A stretch of DNA of 64,000 nucleotides, from positions 1,736,001-1,800,000 of the forward strand of contig NZ_CP016210.1 in the NCBI RefSeq assembly GCF_001682385.1. The letters are read 5' to 3'. Of the stretch, positions 1 to 8,674 are shown piece after piece (within the stretch, counting starts at the first letter, position 1; every line of letters starts with the position of its first letter). The position numbers and the translations under genes were made by a program. The notes beneath the pieces were generated by a model. The model ran no database searches. It was not told the DNA's origin and was given only the letters and a program-made list of their open reading frames with translations. The DNA is from Azoarcus olearius (GTDB lineage: Bacteria > Pseudomonadota > Gammaproteobacteria > Burkholderiales > Rhodocyclaceae).

Positions 1-1
1 C

Positions 2-499
2 TTCGTTACCGACTGGACCCGGAGCCACGCCAACTTCTTCCGCGCCGTCGCGCTGGAGAAGACCATGATGACGCTGATCCTCTTCCTCATCGTCGGCGTC
101 GCGGCCTTCAACATCGTTTCCACGCTGGTGATGGCGGTGCAGGAAAAGTACGCCGACATCGCCATCCTGCGCACGCTGGGCGCAAGCCCCGGCTCGATCA
201 TGGCGATCTTCGTGCTGCAGGGATCCATCATCGGCCTCGTCGGTCTGCTGGCGGGCGTGGCAGGCGGACTGGCGATCGCGCACAACCTCGACGTGGTGAT
301 CCCCGCGCTGGAGGCCGTTACCGGTGCCACGCTGTGGAACAAGGAAATCTATTACATCAACGAACTGCCCTCGAAGGTGCTGATGAGCGACGTGGTCACC
401 ATCCTCACGGTCTCGTTCTCGCTGACGCTGCTCGCCGCGCTCTACCCGAGCTGGCGGGCGTCCAAGGTGAATCCGGCGGAGGCCCTGCGCTATGAGTGA
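2..499 (+). CDS. Lipoprotein-releasing system permease (LolC/LolE type), C-terminal part
   Basis: This is the 3' part of an inner-membrane ABC permease that works with LolD to release outer-membrane lipoproteins to LolA. The reading frame is open from base 2, so the N-terminus lies outside the window. About 165 residues are visible. They contain three hydrophobic segments of the FtsX/MacB-type permease fold (near [20 protein letters not shown], the glycine-rich stretch after GSIIG, and the segment near the end) and the family-typical ending NPAEALRYE. The stop overlaps the lolD start by 8 bp, so the two are almost certainly cotranscribed and coupled. Whether it is LolC, LolE or a fused LolC/E form cannot be decided from the C-terminus alone. 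Confidence 0.9.
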   Translation, partial: FVTDWTRSHANFFRAVALEKTMMTLILFLIVGVAAFNIVSTLVMAVQEKYADIAILRTLGASPGSIMAIFVLQGSIIGLVGLLAGVAGGLAIAHNLDVVIPALEAVTGATLWNKEIYYINELPSKVLMSDVVTILTVSFSLTLLAALYPSWRASKVNPAEALRYE

Positions 500-1199
500 C
501 ACCACGCTGACGACGGTGCTGGCCTGCGAAGGCCTGCAGAAGCAGTTTCGGGAAGGGGCGGACGCGGTCCGTGTGCTCGGCGGCGGCAATGGCGGCCCGG
601 CGGGCGTGAGCCTCGCGGTCGAGCGCGGGGAACGCGTCGCGATCGTCGGCGCTTCGGGTTCGGGCAAGAGCACCCTGTTGCACCTGCTGGGCGGGCTGGA
701 CATTCCCACCGCCGGCACCGTGAAGCTGATGGGACAGGACTTCTCCCGCCTCTCGGATGCCGCGCGCGGCGCGCTGCGCAACGAGGCGCTCGGCTTCGTG
801 TATCAGTTCCATCATCTGCTGCCGGAATTCTCGGCACTCGAAAACGTGGCGATGCCGCTCTACATCCGGCGCATGTCAAAGGCGGAGGCGGACGCCCAGG
901 CGGCGGAGATGCTGCGCGAAGTGGGGCTGGCGCACCGGCTCGATCACGCGCCCGGCGAGCTTTCCGGCGGCGAGCGCCAGCGCGCTGCGATTGCGCGTGC
1001 GCTGGTCACCCGGCCCGCCTGCGTGCTGGCCGACGAGCCGACCGGCAACCTCGACCGCCGCACCGCGGAGGCGGTGTTCGAACTGATGCTGTCGCTCAAC
1101 GAGCGCCACGCCACCAGCTTCGTGATCGTCACCCACGACGAGGCGCTCGCGCGGCGCGCCCAGCGCACCTTGCGGCTGCAGGACGGCGTACTGGTTTAG
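492..1199 (+). CDS. lolD: LolD, lipoprotein-releasing system ATPase
   Basis: This ABC ATPase powers lipoprotein extraction from the inner membrane by the LolCDE complex. At 235 residues it has the normal length. Walker [10 protein letters not shown] lies at residues 53-61, the ABC signature is LSGGERQR, and Walker B is followed by DEPTGNLD, the LolD/MacB-class form. The ATG overlaps the end of the permease gene, which supports a LolC(E)-LolD operon. A glycine-rich insert (GGGNGGPAG, near residue 30) precedes the first core strand and is slightly unusual. The 3' end overlaps the convergent DUF2062 gene by 4 bp. Confidence 0.96.
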   Translation: MSDTTLTTVLACEGLQKQFREGADAVRVLGGGNGGPAGVSLAVERGERVAIVGASGSGKSTLLHLLGGLDIPTAGTVKLMGQDFSRLSDAARGALRNEALGFVYQFHHLLPEFSALENVAMPLYIRRMSKAEADAQAAEMLREVGLAHRLDHAPGELSGGERQRAAIARALVTRPACVLADEPTGNLDRRTAEAVFELMLSLNERHATSFVIVTHDEALARRAQRTLRLQDGVLV

Positions 1200-1741
1200 T
1201 CGTGCGTGCGGCGGCGCGCCGCGCGCCGCCGCCAGTGGCGGATCAGCCACCAGCGCCAGCCGGCCTTGACCCCCATGTAGCCCGCCACCGACAGGATGGC
1301 GGCGAGCAGTACCAGGCCGAGCGCGAGGGGCTTGCCCAGCGCCACCATCCAGTCGCCCAGCGCGGAAATCCAGGTGCCGATGCCCATGCCCGCCAGCTCT
1401 GGCGGGGCGGCGAAGGCGTGCTCGCCCCCCATGACCCAGGCGCCGAGGTTGAAAGCGAGGATGTAGAGCGGCACCAGCGTGAGCGGGTTGGTGTACAGCG
1501 TGGTCAGCAACGCCAGCGGCAGGTTCACCCGCAGCAGCACGCATAGCAGCGCCGCTGCCGGCATCTGGAACGGCCCGGGAATCAGCCCGCAGAACAGGCC
1601 CACCGCCACCGCGCCGGCGGCGGAGTGGCGGTTGAGGTGCCACAGGCGAGGGTGCAGCAGCGAGTTCGCGAACGGCCGCAGCCAGCGGTTCTCGCTCACC
1701 GTGTCGTGCTTCGGCAGGAATTGCTTGAGTATCTTGCGCAT
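1196..1741 (-). CDS. DUF2062 membrane protein
   Basis: A 181-residue protein of the DUF2062 family, whose function is unknown. After a basic N-terminus it shows hydrophobic stretches at about residues 40-62, 65-100 and 125-165. The family-typical TNPLT turn falls between the first hydrophobic blocks, and the C-terminus is Arg-rich (cytoplasmic by the positive-inside rule). It converges on lolD with a 4 bp overlap of coding ends and is transcribed away from comEC. The family assignment rests on the overall pattern, and no catalytic residues can be named. Confidence 0.85.
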   Translation of the reverse strand: MRKILKQFLPKHDTVSENRWLRPFANSLLHPRLWHLNRHSAAGAVAVGLFCGLIPGPFQMPAAALLCVLLRVNLPLALLTTLYTNPLTLVPLYILAFNLGAWVMGGEHAFAAPPELAGMGIGTWISALGDWMVALGKPLALGLVLLAAILSVAGYMGVKAGWRWWLIRHWRRRAARRRTHD

Positions 1742-1821
1742 GGATTTGCCCCGATTCTAGCCCAGCGCGGGCGCCGCCCACGCTTGCCTCGTTGTTCATC
1801 CCGTTGGCATGATCGCGGATT

Positions 1822-4149
1822 ATGCGAATGTCAATTTTCATGTTTGCGCTCGGAACCGCGGCGCTGCAGCTTCAACCCGAACTGCCGACGGCCGTCACAG
1901 TGGTTTGGGTGGCCGCAGCGCTTGCCGCCGCGGTGGGCCTGGCGGCAGTGCTGCGCGGCAGAGGGCGCGCCGCCCGCCTGAGCCTGATGGCGGCCGCCGC
2001 ACTCGCCGGCTTCATCGGCGCCGCGCTGCGCGCCGACGACCGCCTGGCGGACGTCTTGCCGATGGCGTGGGAAGGGCGGGACGTGCCGATGGTGGGGGTG
2101 ATCGACGACCTGCCGCAGTCCTTTGGCGAAGGGGTGCGTTTCACGCTCGCGGTTGAGTCCGCCGAGGGGCCGGTGCCGTCGCGGGTGCAGGTGTCGTGGT
2201 ATCGGGGCCGCGACGACGACAGCCCGCTGCCGCGGCTTCTCCCGGGCGAACGCTGGGCATTCACACTGCGGCTGAAGCGGCCGCACGGATTCGTGAATCC
2301 GGCGGGATTCGATTACGAAGCCTGGCTGCTGGAGCGCGGCGTGCGCGCGACCGGCTACGTGCGGGCGCAGCCCGCGCCACGCCGCCTGCACGAAGACGCC
2401 GGCGGGTGGATGACCAGGGTGCATCGCGTGCGTGCCGCGGTTCGCGACCGCTTTCTCGCGGCGCTGGGAGAGGCGCCCTACGCCGGCATCCTGGTTGCGC
2501 TTGCGGTGGGCGACCAGCGCGCAATTCCGGCCGAGCAGTGGGAGGTCTTCCGGCGCACCGGCATCGCCCACCTGGTGTCGATTTCCGGCATGCACATCTC
2601 CTTGATCGCGCTGCTCGCCGGCGGCCTCGTCAATCTGTTGTGGCGGCGTGTACCGGCGCTGGTGTTGCGCTTGCCGGCACGCAAGGCGGGCGTGCTCGCC
2701 GGCCTCGCGGCGGCCTTGGGCTATGGTCTGCTTGCGGGCATGGGCATCCCTGTGCAGCGCGCGGCGATCATGCTCAGCATGGCCGCCATCGCGCTGATGC
2801 TCGGGCGCGAGGTGGCGCCCAGCCGGGTGCTTGCGCTCGCGGTGCTGGGCGTGCTGCTGGTCGACCCGTGGGCGGTGCTGGCTGCCGGGTTCTGGCTGTC
2901 GTTCGGGGCGGTCGGGGCGATCCTCGTGCTCGCCGGCGGGCGGATCGGTCCGGCGGCGCGCTGGAGCGCGGCGGTGCGCCTCCAGCTTGGCATCACGCTG
3001 GCCACCGTACCGCTGCTGGTGGCGCTGTTCCATTCGTTTCCGCTGGTTTCCCCGCTGGCCAATGCGGTGGCGATTCCGCTCGTCAGTTTCGTCGTCACGC
3101 CCCTGGCCCTGCTGGCGATGGTCCTGCCGTGGGACCTGCTGCTGGAGGCCGCGCATTGGGTGACGGCCCGCGTGATGGACTGGTCGGTGCTGCTCGCCGA
3201 TCTTCCCTTCGCGCTGTGGCGTCAGGCGGCCGCGCCGGGCTGGGCGCTCGCGGCGGGCGCGGTGGGCGCCTGGATGTGGCTGTTGCCGCGCCCGCTGCCG
3301 GGGCGTGCCGGCGCGCTGCTGATGGTGGGGCTGCTGCTCGGATGGCAGCCGCCGCGCCCCGCGCCCGGCAGCTTTCGCGCGACGGTGCTCGACGTCGGCA
3401 ACGGCTTGGCAGTGCACGTGCAGACGGCTACCCACGATCTGCTCTACGACGCCGGGCCGCCCTATGGTCCCTTGTCGGACGCCGGCGAGCGCGTCGTGCT
3501 GCCGTATCTGGCAGCGAATGGCGTGGCGCGGCTCGATGCGCTGGTGCTGTCGCACGACGACGCGGATCATTCCGGTGGCGCCGGCAGCGTACTGGAGTCG
3601 ATCGCGGTGGACGAGGTCCTGGCGGGCGAGGGCGCCGGTTTTGTGCCGGCCGCCGGGGTGCCGGCGCGGGCCTGCGCTGCCGGCGAACAGTGGGCCTGGG
3701 ACGACGTGGGTTTCCAGGTTCTCCATCCCGTCGCGGGGCGCGGACCGGCGCGGCGCAACAACGACGACTCCTGCGTGCTGCGGATCGCTGCCGGAGGCGG
3801 CTCGCTGCTGTTGGTGGGTGACATCGAGCAGCGCGCCGAGGCGGGGCTGGTCAGGGGTGATGCCGCGGTGCTTGCCAGCTCGGTCATCGTCGTCGCCCAC
3901 CACGGCAGCCGCAGTTCGTCGTCTCCCGCCTTCGTCGACGCCGTGCTGCCGGAGGCCGCGGTGTTCTCGGTCGGCTACCGCAACATGTTCGGCCACCCCC
4001 ACCCGATGGTGTGGGCACGCTGGGCCGAGGCCGGCGCCCGCAACTGGCGCACCGACAGCCAGGGTGCCATCGCCATCGAGGTCGACGGATCGGGCGTCAC
4101 CGTGAACGCCGCGCGCGAATCCGCCCCGCGCTACTGGCATGGACGCTAG
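1822..4149 (+). CDS. comEC: ComEC/Rec2 family DNA internalisation channel
   Basis: Polytopic inner-membrane protein that moves single-stranded DNA into the cytoplasm during natural transformation. At 775 residues it is a full-length ComEC. It has an N-terminal soluble/OB-like region (DUF4131), a central competence domain with many membrane segments containing SISGMHISL, and a C-terminal metallo-beta-lactamase-like domain. That domain carries LDVGNG near residue 523, the metal motif SHDDADH near 577 and HHGS near 693. The start chosen is the first ATG; another ATG two codons later is possible, and neither has a strong ribosome binding site. No other competence genes are nearby, as is common for comEC. 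Confidence 0.93.
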   Translation: MRMSIFMFALGTAALQLQPELPTAVTVVWVAAALAAAVGLAAVLRGRGRAARLSLMAAAALAGFIGAALRADDRLADVLPMAWEGRDVPMVGVIDDLPQSFGEGVRFTLAVESAEGPVPSRVQVSWYRGRDDDSPLPRLLPGERWAFTLRLKRPHGFVNPAGFDYEAWLLERGVRATGYVRAQPAPRRLHEDAGGWMTRVHRVRAAVRDRFLAALGEAPYAGILVALAVGDQRAIPAEQWEVFRRTGIAHLVSISGMHISLIALLAGGLVNLLWRRVPALVLRLPARKAGVLAGLAAALGYGLLAGMGIPVQRAAIMLSMAAIALMLGREVAPSRVLALAVLGVLLVDPWAVLAAGFWLSFGAVGAILVLAGGRIGPAARWSAAVRLQLGITLATVPLLVALFHSFPLVSPLANAVAIPLVSFVVTPLALLAMVLPWDLLLEAAHWVTARVMDWSVLLADLPFALWRQAAAPGWALAAGAVGAWMWLLPRPLPGRAGALLMVGLLLGWQPPRPAPGSFRATVLDVGNGLAVHVQTATHDLLYDAGPPYGPLSDAGERVVLPYLAANGVARLDALVLSHDDADHSGGAGSVLESIAVDEVLAGEGAGFVPAAGVPARACAAGEQWAWDDVGFQVLHPVAGRGPARRNNDDSCVLRIAAGGGSLLLVGDIEQRAEAGLVRGDAAVLASSVIVVAHHGSRSSSSPAFVDAVLPEAAVFSVGYRNMFGHPHPMVWARWAEAGARNWRTDSQGAIAIEVDGSGVTVNAARESAPRYWHGR

Positions 4150-4217
4150 CCGAAGGTCATGCCGCGAACGCGGTGCTAGACTCGCAACCGTCATCGACCC
4201 GTCCGCCGCGAGCCGCC

Positions 4218-5129
4218 ATGAGCCTGCTGTCCGCACTGCGCCGCCTGTTCCAACCCGCCCCGGTCAGCGGTCGCGATTACGGTCTGCGCGAACGCTCGGT
4301 GCAGTGCATCGGCCCCCACGGCCTGCACCGTATGGCCTACACCGAATGGGGGGACCCGCGTAACCCGCGGGTGGTGATCTGCGCGCACGGTCTCACCCGC
4401 AACGGCCGCGATTTCGACGACCTCGCGCGCGTGCTGGCGCGTGACTACCGCGTCGTCTGTCCCGATGTGGTCGGCCGCGGCCGCAGCGACTGGCTGGGCG
4501 TGAAGGCGGACTACGGCTTTCCGCTCTATGTCGCCGACATGGTCACGCTGATCGCGCGTCTCGACGTGCCGCAGGTGCATTGGGTGGGCACCTCGATGGG
4601 CGGCCTCATCGGCATGCTGATCGCCAGCCAGCCGCACAGCCCGATCACCCGGCTGGTGCTCAACGACGTCGGTCCGGTGATCACCGCCGCCTCTCTGCGC
4701 CGGATCGGGCAGTACGTGGGCAGCGCGCCGCGCTTTCCGACGATGGCCGCAGCCGAGGCCTACATCCGCGAGGTGAGCGCACCCTTCGGTCCGCTGACCG
4801 ACGCGCAGTGGCAGCACCTCACGCGGTTTTCGGTGCGCCCGGTCGAGGGCGGCTTCGCGATGATTTACGACCCGGGCATCGGCGAGGTCTTCCGCCAGAC
4901 GCCGCTGCTGGTCGACGTGGACCTGTGGACGGTCTACGACCACGTGCGCTGTCCCACCCTGGCCTTGCGCGGCGCCGAGTCCGACCTGCTGGAGGCGTCG
5001 ACCCTGCAGGCCATGGGCGAACGCGGCCCGCGCGCCCGCACCGTGGAATTCCCGGGCGTCGGTCATGCGCCCATGCTGATGGCCGAGGATCAGATCGCGG
5101 TGGTACGCGACTTCCTGCGCGAAGGCTGA
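4218..5129 (+). CDS. Alpha/beta-hydrolase fold protein
   Basis: A 303-residue serine hydrolase of the alpha/beta-fold superfamily. The oxyanion HG pair is at residues 57-58, the nucleophile elbow GTSMGG at 124-129 (Ser126), and the catalytic His in GVGHAPML near residue 283. The acid is probably the Asp in GAESD. The start at ATG 4218 is preferred because upstream in-frame sequence runs into comEC and does not look coding. It stands alone between comEC and the ATP-grasp operon. The substrate cannot be deduced; cofactor-free esterases and C-C hydrolases share this layout. Confidence 0.88.
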   Translation: MSLLSALRRLFQPAPVSGRDYGLRERSVQCIGPHGLHRMAYTEWGDPRNPRVVICAHGLTRNGRDFDDLARVLARDYRVVCPDVVGRGRSDWLGVKADYGFPLYVADMVTLIARLDVPQVHWVGTSMGGLIGMLIASQPHSPITRLVLNDVGPVITAASLRRIGQYVGSAPRFPTMAAAEAYIREVSAPFGPLTDAQWQHLTRFSVRPVEGGFAMIYDPGIGEVFRQTPLLVDVDLWTVYDHVRCPTLALRGAESDLLEASTLQAMGERGPRARTVEFPGVGHAPMLMAEDQIAVVRDFLREG

Positions 5130-5178
5130 AGGACGCTGGTGCCGGCATGCACCAGCGGACCGAAATCAGTACCGCTTT

Positions 5179-5197
5179 ATGCACCGTCATGGTGCAT
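5179..5197 (+). promoter_or_regulatory. Putative NtrC enhancer site
   Basis: The sequence ATGCACC-GTCAT-GGTGCAT is a perfect 7+7 inverted repeat with a 5-base spacer. It matches the classical NtrC (NRI) binding consensus TGCACC-N5-GGTGCA exactly. A further TGCACC half-site lies 32 bp upstream (5148-5153), three helical turns away, with a poor right half. The site is centred about 85 bp upstream of the start point expected from the sigma-54-like element at 5248-5263, a normal distance for an NtrC enhancer. It is inferred to activate the ATP-grasp/alpha-E operon under nitrogen limitation. Confidence 0.72.
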
Positions 5198-5247
5198 TCT
5201 GTTGTCAAAAACCATGTCGCGCTTGAGGGAAGCGTGTCATGACAGGC

Positions 5248-5263
5248 TGGCATGCTTTTCGCT
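5248..5263 (+). promoter_or_regulatory. Putative sigma-54 (-24/-12) promoter
   Basis: TGGCATG-CTTT-TCGCT has the required GG-N10-GC geometry (GG at 5249-5250, GC at 5261-5262). It agrees with the sigma-54 consensus TGGCACG-N4-TTGCW at all but two positions. Transcription would start near 5274, leaving a leader of about 37 bases before the ATG at 5311. The NtrC-like palindrome upstream makes a chance match less likely. A strong -35/-10 pair was not seen in this intergenic region. Confidence 0.68.
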
Positions 5264-5310
5264 GACCGGTAGCGAAACGATTCAACACCAGAAAAGGCGG
5301 GCGCAACGCC

Positions 5311-6729
5311 ATGACCATCAAGAACTTCTACAACGAAATGACCGACGATGCCGGTCGGGTGCGGCCGCACTACGCGTCCTACGCCGCGTGGCTGTCCGAG
5401 ATGCCAGAGGAGAGGCTGGCACAGAAGCGGGCAGAGGCGGATGCGCTGTTCCACCGTTACGGCATCACCTTCGCGGTCTATGGCGAGGGGGCGGGCACCG
5501 AGCGGCTGATTCCCTTCGACATCATCCCGCGCATCATCCCGGCGCATGAATGGGGTGATCTCGCGGCGGGCCTGAAGCAGCGCGTGAAGGCGCTGAACCT
5601 GTTCATCCACGACATCTATCACAAGCAGGACATCCTCAAGGCCGGCAAGATTCCGGCCGAGCAGGTGCTCAACAATGCCCAGTACCGCAAGGTGATGCAG
5701 GGTGTCGATGTGCCGCGCGACATCTACGCCCATATCGCCGGCGTGGACATCGTGCGTGCCGGCGCGGGCGAGTTCTACGTGCTGGAAGACAACCTGCGCG
5801 TGCCCTCGGGCGTGTCCTACATGCTCGAGAACCGCAAGATGATGATGCGGCTCTTCCCGCGGCTGTTCTCGCGCTACCGCGTCGCCCCGGTGGACCGCTA
5901 CCCCGACATGCTGCTCAACACGCTGCGCAGCGTGGCGCCGGTGGGCGTCACCGATCCCACCGTTGTGGTGTTGACGCCGGGCGCCTACAACAGCGCGTAT
6001 TTCGAACACGCCTTCCTCGCCCAGCAGATGGGGGTGGAACTGGTCGAAGGCCAGGACATGTTCGTCAAGGACGACCAGGTCTACATGCGCACCACGCAGG
6101 GGCCGCAGCGGGTGGACGTGATCTACCGCCGGGTGGACGACGACTTCCTCGATCCGCAGGCTTTCCGCTCCGATTCCGTGCTCGGCGTGCCAGGCATCCT
6201 CAAGGCCTACCAGGCCGGCCGCGTGACGCTGTCGAACGCGATCGGCAGTGGCGTGGCGGACGACAAGTCCATCTACCCGTACGTGCCCGAGATGATCCGC
6301 TTCTACCTCGGCGAAGAACCGATCCTGCACAACGTACCGACCTACATGTGCCGCAAGAAGGACGATCTGGCCTATGTGCTGGATCACCTGGCCGAGTTGG
6401 TGGTGAAGGAAGTGCACGGCGCCGGCGGCTACGGGATGCTGGTCGGCCCCGCGTCGACCCGGGCGGAGATCGAGGCTTTCCGCGAAGTGCTGGTGAAGTA
6501 CCCGGAGCGTTACATCGCCCAGCCCACGCTGGCGCTGTCGGCTTGCCCGACGTTTGTGGACGCCGGCATCGCGCCGCGCCACATCGACCTGCGGCCCTTC
6601 GTGCTGTCGGGCGAGGACATCCAGTTGATCCCGGGCGGGCTCACGCGCGTTGCGCTGCGCGAGGGTTCGCTGGTGGTCAATTCGTCGCAGGGCGGCGGCA
6701 CCAAGGACACCTGGGTGCTGGAAGCCTGA
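5311..6729 (+). CDS. Circularly permuted ATP-grasp type 2 family protein
   Basis: A 472-residue protein of the circularly permuted ATP-grasp type 2 family (DUF404/DUF407). Such enzymes are predicted to join a carboxylate to an amine via an acyl phosphate, and their substrate is unknown. Typical family stretches are visible: ERLIPFDIIPRII near residue 70, VLEDNLRVPSGVSYMLENR near residue 155, and the C-terminal DLRPFVL plus SSQGGGTKDTWVLE. The alpha-E gene follows after 23 bases, the usual partner arrangement. Many genomes add a transglutaminase-like gene, but none is present here. The upstream region carries NtrC- and sigma-54-like elements, pointing to expression when nitrogen is scarce. Confidence 0.93.
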   Translation: MTIKNFYNEMTDDAGRVRPHYASYAAWLSEMPEERLAQKRAEADALFHRYGITFAVYGEGAGTERLIPFDIIPRIIPAHEWGDLAAGLKQRVKALNLFIHDIYHKQDILKAGKIPAEQVLNNAQYRKVMQGVDVPRDIYAHIAGVDIVRAGAGEFYVLEDNLRVPSGVSYMLENRKMMMRLFPRLFSRYRVAPVDRYPDMLLNTLRSVAPVGVTDPTVVVLTPGAYNSAYFEHAFLAQQMGVELVEGQDMFVKDDQVYMRTTQGPQRVDVIYRRVDDDFLDPQAFRSDSVLGVPGILKAYQAGRVTLSNAIGSGVADDKSIYPYVPEMIRFYLGEEPILHNVPTYMCRKKDDLAYVLDHLAELVVKEVHGAGGYGMLVGPASTRAEIEAFREVLVKYPERYIAQPTLALSACPTFVDAGIAPRHIDLRPFVLSGEDIQLIPGGLTRVALREGSLVVNSSQGGGTKDTWVLEA

Positions 6730-6752
6730 TCGGGGATCAAGGGGAAAACAAC

Positions 6753-7697
6753 ATGCTGAGCCGTACTGCCGATCACCTCTACTGGATGGCCCGTTACATG
6801 GAGCGGGCCGAAAACATCGCCCGCGTCCTCGATGTCAATCACCGCATGTCGATGATGCCGCAGTCGAAGGCGCAGGAAGAGCAGGCCTGGGGCGCCACGC
6901 TGCGCATCATGGGTCTGGAGGGCGCCTTCCACCACCGCCACGCGGAGATCACCCCGGACAACGTGCTGGAGTTCATGATCTTCGACCCGGAGAACCTCTC
7001 CAGCATCCGCAACTGCCTGCGCGCGGCGCGCGAGAACGCCCACGCGGTGCGCGGCACGCTGACCTCCGAGCTGTGGGAGACCACCAACGGCACCTGGTTG
7101 AAGATGCGTGACTTCACGCCCGAGCAATTCGCCGACGTCGGTGCGAGCGAGTTCTTCGAGTGGGTGAAGTACCGCTCGCACCTGTCGCGCGGCGTCACCA
7201 TCGGCACCATGCTGCAGGACGAGTCGCTGCGCTTCATCCGTATCGGCACTTTCCTGGAACGCGCCGACAACACCGCGCGCATCCTCGACGTGAAGTACCA
7301 GCTGCTGTTGCCGGCCGGCGAGGTTGAGGGGGGGGCCGCGGACTACTACCAATGGAGCGCGCTGCTGCGCTCGGTGTCCGCCTTCGAGGTGTACCGCAAG
7401 GTGTACCGCGACCTGATCACCCCCGCGCGTGTCGCCGAACTGCTGCTGCTGCGCGCCGACATGCCGCGTTCGCTCGCGCGCTGCATGAAGGAGGTGTATT
7501 CCAACCTGCAGCGCGTCTCCAATGCCCAGTCCAGGGAAACCGAGCGCCAGGCTGGCGAGCTGGAAGCGCAGCTGCGCTTCTCGCGGGTTGAGGACATCGT
7601 GCGCGGCGGGCTGCACAACTACGTCACCCGCCTGCTGGCGCGCGTGCAGGAACTCGGCAACCGCATCGCGGACGACTTCCTGGTGCCGGTGTCGTAA
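6753..7697 (+). CDS. Alpha-E domain-containing protein (DUF403)
   Basis: A 314-residue, largely alpha-helical alpha-E (DUF403) protein, the standard genetic partner of circularly permuted ATP-grasp proteins. The family-typical start MLSRTADHLYWMARYMERAE is intact, as is the later GTFLERADNTARILDVKY repeat. The ATG at 6753 is preceded by AAGGGG and fits the family N-terminus. The gene lies 23 bases after its partner and is presumably cotranscribed. Its biochemical role is unknown; a helper or substrate-binding role for the ATP-grasp enzyme is an inference from constant pairing. Confidence 0.93.
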   Translation: MLSRTADHLYWMARYMERAENIARVLDVNHRMSMMPQSKAQEEQAWGATLRIMGLEGAFHHRHAEITPDNVLEFMIFDPENLSSIRNCLRAARENAHAVRGTLTSELWETTNGTWLKMRDFTPEQFADVGASEFFEWVKYRSHLSRGVTIGTMLQDESLRFIRIGTFLERADNTARILDVKYQLLLPAGEVEGGAADYYQWSALLRSVSAFEVYRKVYRDLITPARVAELLLLRADMPRSLARCMKEVYSNLQRVSNAQSRETERQAGELEAQLRFSRVEDIVRGGLHNYVTRLLARVQELGNRIADDFLVPVS

Positions 7698-7721
7698 GAC
7701 GCCCGGTAGCGAGGCGCCGTT

Positions 7722-7759
7722 GAATCCGGGCTGGGGGCTTTGCCTACCAGCCCGGATTC
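7722..7759. terminator. Hairpin between convergent alpha-E gene and rsgA
   Basis: A perfect 13 bp inverted repeat (7722-7734 with 7747-7759, 12-base loop) sits between the two convergent genes and contains the rsgA stop codon and its last codons. Neither side has a run of T, so it is not a standard intrinsic terminator. It could still stop or stabilise transcripts from both sides. Confidence 0.5.
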
Positions 7760-8673
7760 AGTTTACGGGCGGTCGCGATCTCCTCGCGGATGGTCCGGTA
7801 GTGCTCGAAGCGCCGGGGATGGATTTCGCCGCGTTCGACCGCGGCGAGCAGCGCGCACCCGGGTTCGGCTTCGTGGCGACAGTCGCGGAAGCGGCAGTGC
7901 CCGAGCAGCGGGCGGAATTCGATGAAGCTCTCGGCCAGACTCTCGGGCGTCAGATGGGCGAGCCCGAAGGCCTGCAGGCCGGGGCTGTCGATCAGCCAGC
8001 CTTCGAGGCCGAGTGCATACAGCCGGGCGAAGGTGGTGGTGTGCTTGCCGGTGTCGAGCGCGGTGGAGATCTCCCGCGTGACCGCGCGCGCTTCCGGTAC
8101 GAGGGCGTTGGTGAGGGTGGATTTGCCCATCCCCGACTGGCCGACGAGGATGCTGCGGCGGTCGAACAGACGGTCGCGCAGCGTCGCGGGATCGCCGAGC
8201 GCGTTCGTCTCGACGATTTCGTAGCCGAGCGCCGCGAAGGGGGCCAGCTGTGCGCGCGCGCTTTCCAGCCGCGATGCAAGATCGGCCTTGTTCAGCACGA
8301 TCAGCGGCACGATGTCCTGATGTTCCGCCGCGGCGATACAGCGCGATACCAGCAGATCCGAGAAGCCCGGTTCGGTGGCGACGACGATGACGACGTGGCT
8401 GAGATTGGCCGCGATCAGCTTTTCGCGAAAGGCGTCCGAGCGCCACAGCAGGTTACGACGCGGCTGCAGCTGCTCGATGACGCCCTGGCCGTCGCCGCCG
8501 GGCAGGACCTCGACCTCGTCACCGCAGGCGAACACGCTTTTCTTGCCGCGCGGATAGCACTGGATGCGGCCCTCGGCCGTCTCCACCTCGTAGTGCCGCC
8601 CGAACGCGGCGGTAATGGTGCCCGGCGTGGTGGCAGCGGCGTTGCTGCGGGTGCGTGCCGCGGGTTTGCCCAC
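7744..8673 (-). CDS. rsgA: RsgA, small ribosomal subunit biogenesis GTPase
   Basis: Circularly permuted GTPase that acts late in 30S subunit maturation. The 309 residues show an N-terminal OB fold, then the permuted G-motif order: G4 NKAD (128-131), G1 GQSGMGKST (178-186), G3 DSPG (229-232). The C-terminal zinc site is Cys260, Cys265, His267 and Cys273. The start is a GTG located one base after the stop of the upstream M48 peptidase gene, so the two are probably translated from one mRNA. All motifs are intact. Confidence 0.96.
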   Translation of the reverse strand: MGKPAARTRSNAAATTPGTITAAFGRHYEVETAEGRIQCYPRGKKSVFACGDEVEVLPGGDGQGVIEQLQPRRNLLWRSDAFREKLIAANLSHVVIVVATEPGFSDLLVSRCIAAAEHQDIVPLIVLNKADLASRLESARAQLAPFAALGYEIVETNALGDPATLRDRLFDRRSILVGQSGMGKSTLTNALVPEARAVTREISTALDTGKHTTTFARLYALGLEGWLIDSPGLQAFGLAHLTPESLAESFIEFRPLLGHCRFRDCRHEAEPGCALLAAVERGEIHPRRFEHYRTIREEIATARKLNPGW

Positions 8674-8674
8674 C

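Noticed and set aside
1831-4236. 801-codon open frame on the minus strand opposite comEC
   Set aside because: Shadow frame of comEC; very Arg/His/Gln-rich and without motifs.
5148-5164. Second full NtrC site
   Set aside because: Only the left half TGCACC matches; the right half at the correct spacing reads ACCGAA, so it is at most a weak half-site.
7326-7336. Run of G in the alpha-E gene that might hide a frameshift
   Set aside because: The frame stays open and the family sequence continues correctly on both sides, so no frameshift is indicated.
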